From: Bryobacterales bacterium
GTDB taxonomy: Bacteria > Acidobacteriota > Terriglobia > Bryobacterales > UBA6623
NCBI GenBank assembly: GCA_022823865.1
Contig: JAJEHF010000197.1
Location: forward strand, 1 to 64,000
Length of the DNA stretch: 64,000 nt
Reading direction: 5' to 3'
A model generated the notes under the pieces. That model did not search any database. It was given only the letters and a program-made list of their open reading frames with translations, and was not told the DNA's origin. How positions within the stretch are numbered: position 1 is the stretch's first letter; each line of letters begins with the position of its first letter. The position numbers and the translations under genes are program-made. Below, piece after piece: positions 54,278-62,769 of this stretch.

Positions 54278-54754
54278 GTGCTAGAAACGGGCAAACAAGA
54301 CAGACAGCCGCGGTCGAAGGCAATGATGCTGCTGATCGCGCTCGGGCTGTTGTTGGGAATAGCGGCCTTCGGCTACTTGGAGTGGAAGGGGCGCTCGGAT
54401 CTGCCCGTCGAGCAGGTTGTGCTCACAGACGAGGCGCGCGGGTATCTCACCAGCCTCGACCTCAGCGACGTAGAGATGGGGGCGACAGACAACGCTCTTG
54501 GCCAGACACTGGTCGAAATCACCGGGACGATCCGAAATATCGGCGACAGGCCGGTGCGCAGCATCCGACTGAACTGCGTCTTCTTCGACGTATACGGCAT
54601 CGAACTCCACCGCGTGCTCTCGACGATCGTGCGGTCGTCGCAGGGTCTTGAACCGGGCGCGGGACAGGCGTTCCGGCTGCCGTTCGACGATATCCCCGAT
54701 GGCTGGAATCAGGTCCTTCCCAGCCTGTACGTCGCCGAGATCGTGTTTGATTGA
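54278..54754 (+). CDS. Small membrane-anchored protein of unknown function
   Basis: 158 aa. A basic N-terminus (KQDRQPRSK) precedes one hydrophobic span (MLLIALGLLLGIAAFGYLEW). The remaining ~110 residues are a beta-rich domain (TLVEITGTIRNIGDRPVRSIRLNCVFFDVYG, LEPGAGQAFRLPFDDIPDGW) resembling the immunoglobulin-like FxLYD/DUF2393 type. The GTG start at 54278 keeps the basic N-terminus; ATGs at 54323 and 54326, with GAAGG close by, are alternatives. Role unknown. Confidence 0.65.
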   Translation: MLETGKQDRQPRSKAMMLLIALGLLLGIAAFGYLEWKGRSDLPVEQVVLTDEARGYLTSLDLSDVEMGATDNALGQTLVEITGTIRNIGDRPVRSIRLNCVFFDVYGIELHRVLSTIVRSSQGLEPGAGQAFRLPFDDIPDGWNQVLPSLYVAEIVFD

Positions 54755-55026
54755 CGGACCCCTCGATCCTCGCCCATCTTTGGAACCACCCGCATTCGCT
54801 TGGCCCGACGCCGCGGCCGCAACTGTGCCGGCATGAGGCGAGCAGAATAATCCCGCAGCAAGACACGGGCACTGTCGATGGCGAGGACACGCGACCTGCC
54901 ACACCTCAGCGGCGATCGCGCTGCGACACCAAGAGTTGCTCCGACCAATCGACAGATTGGCACGGCCTGCCCGCTATCGCGCCCACGTCTACGTGCCCGG
55001 CCAAGAGAGCGGCGCAAGTTGAGCGG

Positions 55027-55542
55027 TCAGGGTTTCTTGGCTTCGCCCGCCTTTCCGAGCTTCTCGCGCTGGCGCTGGCGCCATTCGGCATTGTAGGCGT
55101 CGCGCAATTCCTTAGAAAACGCCTCGGGGTCACTCATCCGCCGTGCGTACTTCCATTCCCACTCTTCCGTCTCTGGGATATCGCTGAAATCGATCTCTTC
55201 GTCGGGGATCTGCTTGGACTCGTCCCACGGCGGTTCTGGTGTTTGCACGCCCATCTCAATCTCCCTCCTGTTCGCATTGTAGATGCGTCTCTCAGTGCGC
55301 GACGCAGGGCGGGCTGAAATGATTCGTTTTCGGCCTCCGCGCTCGGTGAAGATGACTGCGATCACTTGGTCTTCTAGCCAGTCGATTGCCTTCCAGCGAT
55401 CCTCATCCCCAGTCCGAGCCAGCAACAACAACACATCCGTGGTCAGAATACGCATTGCATCTTCGAAGCGAATTCCGTGTTTTCTGATGTTGGCTCGGTT
55501 CTTTTCTTGATGCCACTCGAACTGGGACTCAGGAATTGCCAT
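55027..55542 (-). CDS. brnT: BrnT-type toxin fused in frame to its BrnA-like antitoxin
   Basis: 171 aa. Residues 1-92 are a BrnT-type RNase toxin (SQFEWHQEKNRANIRKHGIRFED, then IAVIFTERGGRKRIISARPA and a C-terminal ERRIY). Residues 97-171 are the antitoxin (PDEEIDFSDIPE motif, then WEWKYARR and a charged helical tail). No stop separates the two: ERRIYNANRREIEMGVQ runs straight through. The antitoxin's own ATG at 55254 keeps a good ribosome site (AGGAGGG, 8 nt upstream), so free antitoxin may also be made. In the sister copy at 55763-56293 the two proteins are separate. A sequencing error could mimic this, but the frame is open throughout. Confidence 0.75.
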   Translation of the reverse strand: MAIPESQFEWHQEKNRANIRKHGIRFEDAMRILTTDVLLLLARTGDEDRWKAIDWLEDQVIAVIFTERGGRKRIISARPASRTERRIYNANRREIEMGVQTPEPPWDESKQIPDEEIDFSDIPETEEWEWKYARRMSDPEAFSKELRDAYNAEWRQRQREKLGKAGEAKKP

Positions 55543-55671
55543 GTTGTGAGGGTCGGCTCCAATGCCTGCACAGTTGTCTGGCGCGGACACCCTAGCACAG
55601 CAGTCGCCCGCGGAGTCGACGCCAGCCGACCACCATCAGCCCTGCGTTGCCAGAGTTAGTTTCGAAATCCC

Positions 55672-55720
55672 TGGCCAAAGGTCACTCTCGCGATCGGTTC
55701 CGCGTGCCTAGTTCACCCCG
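55672..55720 (-). pseudogene. Duplicated 3' end of the neighbouring sulfatase gene
   Basis: Minus-strand translation GELGTRNRSRE and TGA (stop at 55682-55684) matches the end of the sulfatase at 56390-57835 (AELGTRNRPRE and TGA), with matching DNA on both sides of the stop. It lies upstream of the fused toxin-antitoxin gene just as the real sulfatase end lies upstream of the second copy. Confidence 0.75.
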
Positions 55721-55762
55721 AATGCCGCACTTAGATCAACAGGCCCTTTCAGTGGGTTGCTC

Positions 55763-56002
55763 TCAATCGGTGGCTTGCGGCTTGTTGGATTCCTCCTCCC
55801 GGGCCAGTCTCTGGCGATTTCGCTCGCGCCATTCGGCATCGTAAGCCTCGCTCAGTTCCTTTGAGAATGCCTCGGGGTGGCTCATAGGGCGGGCGTACTT
55901 CCACTCCCACGATTCGATTTCGGGGATATCGCTGAAATCGATTTCTTCATCGGGGACTTGCTTCGACTCGTCCCAGGGCGGCTCGGGTGTTTGTAGGCCC
56001 AT
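55763..56002 (-). CDS. brnA: BrnA-like antitoxin, second copy
   Basis: 79 aa with AGGA before the ATG. It shares the DEEIDFSDIPE motif of BrnA antitoxins, then EWKYARPMSHPEAFSKELSEAYDAEW, a helical charged tail also present in the fused copy. The C-terminal ribbon-helix-helix DNA-binding domain typical of BrnA is not visible, so autoregulation may work differently. It lies 27 bp after the toxin gene, the usual toxin-first order of BrnTA. Confidence 0.7.
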   Translation of the reverse strand: MGLQTPEPPWDESKQVPDEEIDFSDIPEIESWEWKYARPMSHPEAFSKELSEAYDAEWRERNRQRLAREEESNKPQATD

Positions 56003-56029
56003 CTGAATCCTGCCCCTCTTGTAGGTATC

Positions 56030-56293
56030 TTAATCGCGTCCCTCTCTTCGCGCCGCGGGTCGGGCCGAAATGAGCCGTCTTCGGCCATCGCGTTCGGTGA
56101 AGACGACCGCGATCACTCTGCTCTCCAACGACCCTAGCGCGATCCAGCGATCCTTGCTCTCTGGCCGAGCCCGCAGCACCAACGGATCCGAGCCGAAAAT
56201 ACCTGCGGCATCTTCGAATCGCATTCCTTGCTTCGAAGGGTTGGCTAGGTTGTTCTCGTCGTCCCACTCGAACTCCGACTCAGGATTCGGCAT
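56030..56293 (-). CDS. brnT: BrnT-type toxin, second copy
   Basis: 87 aa from ATG 56293. SEFEWDDENNLANPSKQGMRFEDAAGIFG, DRWIALGSLESRVIAVVFTERDGRRRLISARPA is the BrnT pattern (RelE-like RNase fold). The C-terminus ends early (ARREGRD) compared with the usual RRIY ending, which is retained in the fused copy. The change appears to be a small frameshift that also creates the stop separating it from the antitoxin gene. Whether it is still toxic is unclear. Confidence 0.75.
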   Translation of the reverse strand: MPNPESEFEWDDENNLANPSKQGMRFEDAAGIFGSDPLVLRARPESKDRWIALGSLESRVIAVVFTERDGRRRLISARPAARREGRD

Positions 56294-56389
56294 ACGTAGG
56301 GTTGGCGGCACTTGTCGCCGGGAGGAGCGTCCGGCTTTGCTACGACATAGCGTCCAATACCGGGTGTTTCAGCATCCCTGGCACGAAAC

Positions 56390-57835
56390 TCACTCTCGTG
56401 GACGGTTCCGCGTGCCCAGCTCAGCTCGGTCGACCGGTCCGCCCGGAGCCAGTTGAACGTAGTCCGTATAGTTGACCGACGAGCGGGCTGGCTGATCGGG
56501 GGGTTCCGTTCGATTCTCTCGGACCCAGCTTTCGAAGCTCTCAATCACCTGCGGGTGTGCAGGTGCCAGGTCGGTCGTCTCGGCCTCGTCGCTGTCGAGA
56601 TCGTAGAGTTCCACTGGGCCGTCGATGGGACTGCGGACGAACTTCCATCTGCCGTTGCGGGCTGCTTGCGCCCGCAGCTCTTTATCACCTGCCACGACTT
56701 CCCAGTAGAGCCAGTCGTGCTTGCGCTGCGTTGCTTCCCCGACCAACGTCGGGACAATGGAGATTCCGTCGGTTCTAGGAGAGTCGACCCCGGCAAGCTC
56801 CGCGAAGGTAGGCATCATGTCCGGGAAGTAGGTCACGTGGTCGCTGACAGACCCGGCCGCCACACGTCCCGGCCACCTGATGACTTGAGGGACCCTCAGG
56901 CCGCCCTCGTACATCGAGCCCTTGTACCCGCGCAAGCCTCCCGAGGCTCCGAAGAAATCTTCGCTCACGTCAAAACGCGATTGGGCACCGTTGTCCGAAT
57001 TGAAGATCACCACGGTCTCTTCGTCGATGCCTAGGCTTTCGAGCAGCTCCAGCATTCGGCCTACGTCGCGGTCGAGGCGGGAAACCATCGCCGCATAGGT
57101 CGCTCTGGGATTCGGCGACACGATATAGCCGATCCGGCGTTCCTGGCCCCCGCCCACTTCGGGGAACTGGCCTAGGTACTCGGTGAGCGAATCGGCTGGA
57201 ACTGCCAGCTCCACGTGAGGGATCGTCACAGGCAGGTAGCAGAAGAAGGGCCCGTCTCGGTTGTTGCGAACGAATTCGAGAGCGCGCTCGAACAGGACAT
57301 CGTGCGAGTATTGCCCTCTGCCTCCGTTTTCGTTCTCCCGCAGGTCCATCCGGCCGTGGTTGAGCGTCAACCAGAACGGGTAGAAGAAATGTGCATGCAC
57401 CTGATGCAGGTATCCAAGAAAGTCGTCAAAGCCCTGTCGCAGCGGATGCCCGGGACTGTCCGCCAGGCCGAGGCCCCACTTGCCGTAGCCACCAGTGGCG
57501 TAGCCCGCCGACTTCAAGACCTCCGCCAGCGTGATGTCGGAGTCCTGCAGGTGTGCATCGCCTAGGTTGCCCCTAACCGGGGTGTGCCCTCCGTGCAAAC
57601 CCGTCATCAAGACGCTGCGCGATGGAGCGCACACGGTTGATCCGGCATAGGCTTGGGTGAACCGCATCCCTTCGGCGGCCAGCCGATCGATGTTTGGCGT
57701 CTTGATCTTGGCTTGGCCGTAGGAGCCGAGGTGGCCATAGCCCAGATCGTCAGCCATGACGTAAACGATGTTCGGCGCGCCGACGGCAGCGCCTGCTGCC
57801 AGAAGGAGTCCAAGGAAGACAGCGATCAGCTTCAT
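56390..57835 (-). CDS. Secreted sulfatase (arylsulfatase family)
   Basis: 481 aa. Signal peptide (LIAVFLGLLLAAGAAVGA), then PNIVYVMADDLGYGHLGSYG with the metal Asp pair (29-30). The formylglycine motif CAPSRSVLMTG has Cys69 and Arg73. GKWGLGL, FNSDNGAQS and LYDLDSDEAETTDLA complete the S1 sulfatase pattern. It probably desulfates carbohydrates outside the cytoplasm. The 3' end has been duplicated together with the downstream toxin-antitoxin unit. An in-frame GTG 9 nt upstream is possible. Confidence 0.92.
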   Translation of the reverse strand: MKLIAVFLGLLLAAGAAVGAPNIVYVMADDLGYGHLGSYGQAKIKTPNIDRLAAEGMRFTQAYAGSTVCAPSRSVLMTGLHGGHTPVRGNLGDAHLQDSDITLAEVLKSAGYATGGYGKWGLGLADSPGHPLRQGFDDFLGYLHQVHAHFFYPFWLTLNHGRMDLRENENGGRGQYSHDVLFERALEFVRNNRDGPFFCYLPVTIPHVELAVPADSLTEYLGQFPEVGGGQERRIGYIVSPNPRATYAAMVSRLDRDVGRMLELLESLGIDEETVVIFNSDNGAQSRFDVSEDFFGASGGLRGYKGSMYEGGLRVPQVIRWPGRVAAGSVSDHVTYFPDMMPTFAELAGVDSPRTDGISIVPTLVGEATQRKHDWLYWEVVAGDKELRAQAARNGRWKFVRSPIDGPVELYDLDSDEAETTDLAPAHPQVIESFESWVRENRTEPPDQPARSSVNYTDYVQLAPGGPVDRAELGTRNRPRE

Positions 57836-58044
57836 GCCCTGCACGGTATCACGCCAACACGGTCCGCCGGGCGGGGGGCCGTTTCGGACGTTTGGAGGGG
57901 CCGGGATTCATGGCGAGGCCCGCCGGATGTTGGGCTTGTCCAACCCGATTCGGCTGAGCGCCGCGCAAGCCATCGGCGCCCGAGGGTGCCGCGGGAGCTC
58001 ATTTTGGCCCGTTGCCGGCAGTCGCCGGTGTCTTGAGCGCTGTA

Positions 58045-59391
58045 CTAGCCAAGATCGTTCTCGTATTCGGCCTCTGTCACCGCAGCGACTTGCGACTCCG
58101 ATACGCCGGGCATGAGGTTGACGAGCTTCATCCTCTGGTCGACAAACCGAAACACCGCCAAGTCCGTGATCAGCACGTCGACGACTTCTTTCGCCGTTAA
58201 GGGCAGGTCGCACTGCCGTACGACCTTCGAAGCGCCGCGCCTATCGGTATGCGACATCGTGATTATGAGTCGCCCGGCCCCGGAGGCGAGGTCCATGGCA
58301 CCTCCAACTCCTAGCACTGGTCTGCCGGGAACCGTCCAGTTCGCCAGGTTGCCAGCCTGATCGACCTGCAGGCCGCCCATGATCGCCACATCCACGTGAC
58401 CGCCTCGAATCATTCCGAACGAGGCGGCAGAGTCGGAATAGCTGGCGCCCGGCATGGCCGTCACCGGGATCTTTCCGGCATTGACCGGGTGCTCCATTGC
58501 CCCGCCGGACTTGGGTTCTGGCCCGACACCGAGCATCCCGTTCTCAGAATGCAGGGCGATTTCGTGTTCCGGCCGGATCAGGTCGGCAACTAGGGTGGGG
58601 ATCCCGATCCCGAGGTTGACGACCTCCCCCGGCTTGAGCTCGGCTAGGGCGGAGCGGGCCATGGCCATCCGCGAATCGTCGACCCGCTTGAGATCGGCAG
58701 AGACCGAAACGGACGAGCCGAGCTCGTCCGGCTGAACGCTAGCCTGCACCAGATAGTCGACAAGGCATCCTGGCGTGTGGACCGCGTTCGGGTCCAGCGC
58801 CCCGACCGGAACGACATGCTCGGCCTCGGCGATCACAAGCTTCGCAGCCGTGGCCGCCGCCTGATTGAAGTTGTTCTCGGTCATCCGGTAGACCAGATTG
58901 CCCGCCGTGTCTGCCTGCCAGGCGCGCACGAGAGCCACGTCTCCTCGGATCGGAGGGACAAGGATCATCTCGCGGCCATCGATCAGACGCGACTCCTTGC
59001 CCTCGGCAAGCTGTGTTCCCGCGCTTGCCGGGGTGAAGAAGCCGCCGATCCCGGCCCCGCCCGCCCGGATTGCCTCGGCCAGCGTGCCCTGCGGGAGGAG
59101 TTCGACTTCGATTTCCCCCGACTGAGCCGCTTGGACCACTGCTGGATTGCTGGTGAAGTACGATCCGATCGTTTTCCGAATCTGACCGCTTTGCAATAGA
59201 CGGCTGCCCCCCAGCCCTGGCTCCCCGACGTTGTTGCCGACGAAAGTGAGGTCCCGAGTCGCCGTTTCTGCCAGCGCATGCAAGAGGTGGACCGGATGTC
59301 CGGTCATGCCGAAGCCGCCCACGATGAGCACGTCACCCGAGCGGATCAGTGCAGCCGCCTCGCCGGCCGAAATTTGCGGAATCGTCTTCAA
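58045..59391 (-). CDS. 3-oxoacid CoA-transferase, A and B subunits fused
   Basis: 448 aa. Residues 1-225 are the A (alpha) half ([41 protein letters not shown]). Residues 230-448 are the B (beta) half, with the family-I active-site motif SENG (Glu near residue 280) in [14 protein letters not shown]. It moves CoA between acyl groups, e.g. succinyl-CoA and acetoacetate. Two-gene forms are common; the single-chain form is found in some bacteria and in mitochondria. The acid substrate cannot be decided from sequence alone. Confidence 0.88.
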   Translation of the reverse strand: MKTIPQISAGEAAALIRSGDVLIVGGFGMTGHPVHLLHALAETATRDLTFVGNNVGEPGLGGSRLLQSGQIRKTIGSYFTSNPAVVQAAQSGEIEVELLPQGTLAEAIRAGGAGIGGFFTPASAGTQLAEGKESRLIDGREMILVPPIRGDVALVRAWQADTAGNLVYRMTENNFNQAAATAAKLVIAEAEHVVPVGALDPNAVHTPGCLVDYLVQASVQPDELGSSVSVSADLKRVDDSRMAMARSALAELKPGEVVNLGIGIPTLVADLIRPEHEIALHSENGMLGVGPEPKSGGAMEHPVNAGKIPVTAMPGASYSDSAASFGMIRGGHVDVAIMGGLQVDQAGNLANWTVPGRPVLGVGGAMDLASGAGRLIITMSHTDRRGASKVVRQCDLPLTAKEVVDVLITDLAVFRFVDQRMKLVNLMPGVSESQVAAVTEAEYENDLG

Positions 59392-59795
59392 TCGCTGGCT
59401 CCCATGATCCTTGCAGCTTCCGAAGCCAGCACGGCATCTGGATTGGCCATGCTGGCTGAGGCGACCTTACGGCATCCTATCGCGAACACTCGGGCCGTCC
59501 GGACCTGTGCGGATCTCGGCCGTCTCCGAGACCTGTCGGGTCCCCGGAATCGGACTCGAGGCAACCGCGGTCACGGACAGACGTGCTCGTGGGCGGGAAG
59601 TCCGAGCCTGTCGCCTTCCTGATAACCATCGGGCACGAACATCCGCCAGACCAATTATTCGGCGGCAGTGAGTCCTTTCTTATCGTCCTCGAATTCAAGC
59701 AGCCGTCCTTCCGGCAGAGTCACGGGGAAACGCAGCTGTCCTGATACAGCCTAGGCGTTCATTGTACAGTCGCCCCAGCGCAAGGAGAAACTACG
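59392..59795. other. Intergenic stretch with a possible decayed minus-strand ORF
   Basis: On the minus strand, around 59730-59580, one frame reads TLPEGRLLEFEDDKKGLTAAE, a TAA at 59657-59655, then VWRMFVPDGYQEGDRLGLP. Both parts look protein-like, so a decayed gene is possible, but I recognise no family. Nothing else is seen before the dioxygenase gene. Confidence 0.25.
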
Positions 59796-60707
59796 ATGCA
59801 GGTGAATACAATCGCCAGAAACACCAAGGGAACCAGCCAAAGAGGAGGAAACAGCACGCCTGTCCAACCCGCGCGAATCATCCAACCCACCAGACGGGAG
59901 GCGATCATCGGGGGCGCCGCCGCCCTTGGCTCGCTTGTCGTCGGCCCGGACTTCTCCCGGGCTGCCGAGTGCATCTTGACTTCAAGGCAGATCGATGGCC
60001 CCTACCACATCCAAGACGCGGAAGATCGACGGGACGTTCGTTCCGGCAAGCCAGGCGTCGACCTGTTGCTGCGGATGAAGATCGTCGACGCGGATGGCTG
60101 CGAAGGAATCTCTGGTGTCAGGACAGAGATCTGGTCCTGCGACGCCCTAGGGAACTACAGCGGTCATCCAGACGTGGATCCAAACGTTCCGCCGAACCTT
60201 GGCGGAGCAGGTCGTCCCCCAGGCGGCGGAACAGGCCGGCCGCCAGGCGGGCGGCGGCCGCCCGGTGCAGGCGGAGGGAGGCCCGGTGCAGGCGGAGGGA
60301 GGCCGGGCGGTCCGGGCGGCGGTTTTCGCGGCGGAGGCCATCGCGAGCCAACGGGCCCGCGCCGATTCCTGCGGGGCTCGCAGGTGGCCAACGACCAAGG
60401 CGAGGTCGAATTCCTGACGCTCTACCCCGGATGGTACAACCCGCGCGCCGTCCACGTGCACGTGAAGGTGCATCTAGGCGGCCAGGAACTGCTCACGACC
60501 CAGCTCTATTTCCCGGATGAGCTGACCGACTCGATCCATCAGACGGAACACTACGCGGCCCGCTACCCGACACCCTTTCCGAACTCCAAGGACCAAGTCA
60601 AGTACTGGACGACCGCAGGGGAAGAGCCGGTCGGGGTCTTTCCCACGATGACGACGGACGGGAAGACGCAGGTCGGGACGCTCACGGTCGGAGTCAAGCG
60701 AGCCTGA
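59796..60707 (+). CDS. Tat-exported intradiol ring-cleavage dioxygenase with Gly/Pro/Arg-rich insertion
   Basis: 303 aa. A Tat-type signal lies at about residues 32-57 ([19 protein letters not shown]). The catalytic domain has the expected non-haem Fe(III) ligands: Tyr121 (ALGNYSG), Tyr214, His220 and His222 ([16 protein letters not shown]). Between Tyr121 and the second half, residues 135-190 are a low-complexity Gly/Pro/Arg run not usual in the family. Such enzymes open catechol-type rings; exported members may act on phenolics outside the cytoplasm. The sulfatase gene starts 17 bp later, so the two are one operon. Confidence 0.82.
   Translation: MQVNTIARNTKGTSQRGGNSTPVQPARIIQPTRREAIIGGAAALGSLVVGPDFSRAAECILTSRQIDGPYHIQDAEDRRDVRSGKPGVDLLLRMKIVDADGCEGISGVRTEIWSCDALGNYSGHPDVDPNVPPNLGGAGRPPGGGTGRPPGGRRPPGAGGGRPGAGGGRPGGPGGGFRGGGHREPTGPRRFLRGSQVANDQGEVEFLTLYPGWYNPRAVHVHVKVHLGGQELLTTQLYFPDELTDSIHQTEHYAARYPTPFPNSKDQVKYWTTAGEEPVGVFPTMTTDGKTQVGTLTVGVKRA
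60261..60302 (+). repeat. 21-bp tandem duplication in the dioxygenase insertion
   Basis: Two perfect 21-bp direct copies (60261-60281 and 60282-60302), each encoding PGAGGGR, inside a longer GGC/CCG-rich stretch (60199-60365). In-frame, so length changes by slippage would not break the protein. Confidence 0.85.
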
Positions 60708-60724
60708 CGGCCAGGAGGATTGTC

Positions 60725-62296
60725 ATGAGAATCGCGAAGCGCGCGGCGAGCCTAGTGCCGCTGCTGATGGCCTCCACGCTGGCAGCGTGGGGAGCCGGAC
60801 CGAACATCCTGCTCATGATGGCGGACGACTTGGGCTGGAACGACGTTGGCTTCAACGGAAGCGCGATCGAGACGCCGGCAATCGACAGCTTGGCCGCGGA
60901 GGGCTTGCGGCTGGATCGCTACTACGCGTTTTCGCTCTGCACCCCGACCCGCGTTGCGATCATGACAGGCCGCTCCCCGCTCCGCTTTGGGATCGTCGGT
61001 CCCATCATCGACCGCGGCGGCCTGCCGCTGGAGGAAACCACGGCGGGGGAGATCTTCCAAGAGGCAGGCTACCAGACTTGGTATCTGGGCAAGTGGCATC
61101 TCGGCCACGGTAGGCGCGCCTACCTCCCGAACGAACGCGGTTGGGACCACTCCTACGGCTCGCTGACCGGCGGGCTTGACCACTATTCCCACAACAGCGA
61201 CGTGCTGATGGGCGCTCCGGACTGGCATCGGAACGGCCAGCCCGTCGAGGAAGAGGGCCACACGACGGACCTGTACACGCAGGAAGCCCTGCGCCTGCTC
61301 GAGGACCGTGACAAGGAGGATCCGTTCTTCATGTACGTCTCTTGGAACGCGCCGCACGCGCCCTTGCAGGCGCCTGAGCAGTACTTGGAGCGGTACGCCC
61401 ACATTGATAACGAAGTTCGGAGGACATACTCCGCGATGGTGACTCATCTCGATGACTCGGTCGCGTCCTTGATCGACGCTCTCGAGCGGGAGGGGCTGCG
61501 CCAGGACACGCTCGTGATCTGGCTGAGCGACAACGGCGGAACGCCGGCAGGAGGTGGGGACAACAGCCCGCTGCACGGCGGCAAGGGCAGCCCTTACGAA
61601 GGCGGCACGCGCGTGCCGGGCCTCGTGAACTGGCCCGGCACGATCGAGCCGGGAGTCGTTTCCCAGCGGGTCAGCGCCTTGGACTGGCTGCCGACGCTGC
61701 TTTCCGCCACAGGAGTCACTTGGTCAGCCGCCAAGCCGTTGGACGGATTCGACATGTGGCCAGCAATTGCTACCGGGCAATCGGTCGAGCGCGGCGACTT
61801 GGTCCTCGGTTCCCGCTTCGGCCGCGCTCTGTTTCGCGGGAAGTGGAAGTATGTCGAGACCGTTCCGGGATGGCTCGGGCTCGGCGCGGCGGGTGGGCGT
61901 CCCGGGCCCGGCCCAGGAGGCCGGCCACGAGGCGCGGGCCGGCCGGGTGCAGGCCCCCCGAGTGGAGGCCGCCCGGGTCCAGGCCGCCCTGGTGCAGGTC
62001 GCCCTGGTGCAGGCCCCCCGGGCGCAGGCCGGTCGGGTCCGGGCCGGCCGCAGCAACGAAGCCAGCAGGCGCTCTACGACGTATACGCCGACCCCGCTGA
62101 GTCTGACAACCTGGCCGCGGAGCACCCGGAGCTCGTGAAAGAGCTGGCGGCCTTCGTCCGCGACTTCGACTCCGGAGCGCCGACCATGCCCCGGGACTTC
62201 AGCCTGCGCGATGGCGGCATGTTCGCCCGGGTCGGTGCACTGGAGACCTTTCCCGCTGATCGCGGGGCTCACGTCATCGATCGCATCGACGAATGA
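60725..62296 (+). CDS. Secreted sulfatase with Gly/Pro/Arg pentapeptide-repeat insertion
   Basis: 523 aa. Signal peptide (ASLVPLLMASTLAAWGA), PNILLMMADDLGWNDVG with the metal Asp pair (34-35), and formylglycine motif CTPTRVAIMTG (Cys72, Arg76). GKWHLGHG and WLSDNGGTPAG follow. Residues ~385-445 are a Gly/Pro/Arg-rich insertion with a pentad repeat, placed just before the C-terminal YDVYADPAESDNLA segment that sulfatases normally reach directly. AGGAGG lies 8 nt upstream of the ATG. In an operon with the intradiol dioxygenase, which carries a similar insertion. Confidence 0.9.
   Translation: MRIAKRAASLVPLLMASTLAAWGAGPNILLMMADDLGWNDVGFNGSAIETPAIDSLAAEGLRLDRYYAFSLCTPTRVAIMTGRSPLRFGIVGPIIDRGGLPLEETTAGEIFQEAGYQTWYLGKWHLGHGRRAYLPNERGWDHSYGSLTGGLDHYSHNSDVLMGAPDWHRNGQPVEEEGHTTDLYTQEALRLLEDRDKEDPFFMYVSWNAPHAPLQAPEQYLERYAHIDNEVRRTYSAMVTHLDDSVASLIDALEREGLRQDTLVIWLSDNGGTPAGGGDNSPLHGGKGSPYEGGTRVPGLVNWPGTIEPGVVSQRVSALDWLPTLLSATGVTWSAAKPLDGFDMWPAIATGQSVERGDLVLGSRFGRALFRGKWKYVETVPGWLGLGAAGGRPGPGPGGRPRGAGRPGAGPPSGGRPGPGRPGAGRPGAGPPGAGRSGPGRPQQRSQQALYDVYADPAESDNLAAEHPELVKELAAFVRDFDSGAPTMPRDFSLRDGGMFARVGALETFPADRGAHVIDRIDE
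61931..62050 (+). repeat. 15-bp minisatellite encoding G-x-G-x-P pentads
   Basis: Eight consecutive 15-bp units encode GAGRP, GAGPP, SGGRP, GPGRP, GAGRP, GAGPP, GAGRS and GPGRP. The unit length is exactly five codons, so expansion or contraction stays in frame. Confidence 0.85.
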
Positions 62297-62769
62297 TCCT
62301 CATCGCCACCGCCTGAAATGCCGGGCTTTCGCCAGACGAGCGAGCATCTTCCCGCTCGATGACCGGATCCGGCTGCCGTGTGCAAACAGTGGCCCGCGGG
62401 GCGGGCGCGGGCCCGTGCCAGACAGCACGCTGGGCAGAGGGTTGACACGTCCGGTCCGGCGATGGCTCTGTCGTGCTCGCCTCCCTGCGGCGAGCGGCCG
62501 TATTCCCGGATGGCCCGACAGCTTGTCAGATCCGGTATGCTGATCGCCGCTTTGCCGTACGAGCCGATCATCGTTGCTGGAATCGGTCGATGGAGCGCGA
62601 AGTGGAGAGCCAAGCGCGAACATTGGCAGGGCGATGTCGAGCTCGGCAGGGCGGCTCGGTGTCTGATCGACAAGAATGGTATGGCGGCCCGATGAAATCC
62701 CGTTGTCGCACGTCAGTTCCGGGAGCGCCGGCCAATCCTGCCCGCCACGTGATCCTGCCGGGGGCTTCG
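62297..62769. other. Intergenic stretch with one strong hairpin
   Basis: No gene supported. GGCCCGCG (62391-62398) and CGCGGGCC (62406-62413) form a perfect 8-bp stem with loop GGGCGGG, about 95 nt after the sulfatase stop; no U-run. GGGGG just before 62770 is the ribosome site of the next gene. Confidence 0.4.

Noticed and set aside
59580-59730. Protein-like minus-strand stretch broken by a TAA
   Set aside because: Not enough sequence to recognise a family; mentioned only in the intergenic description.
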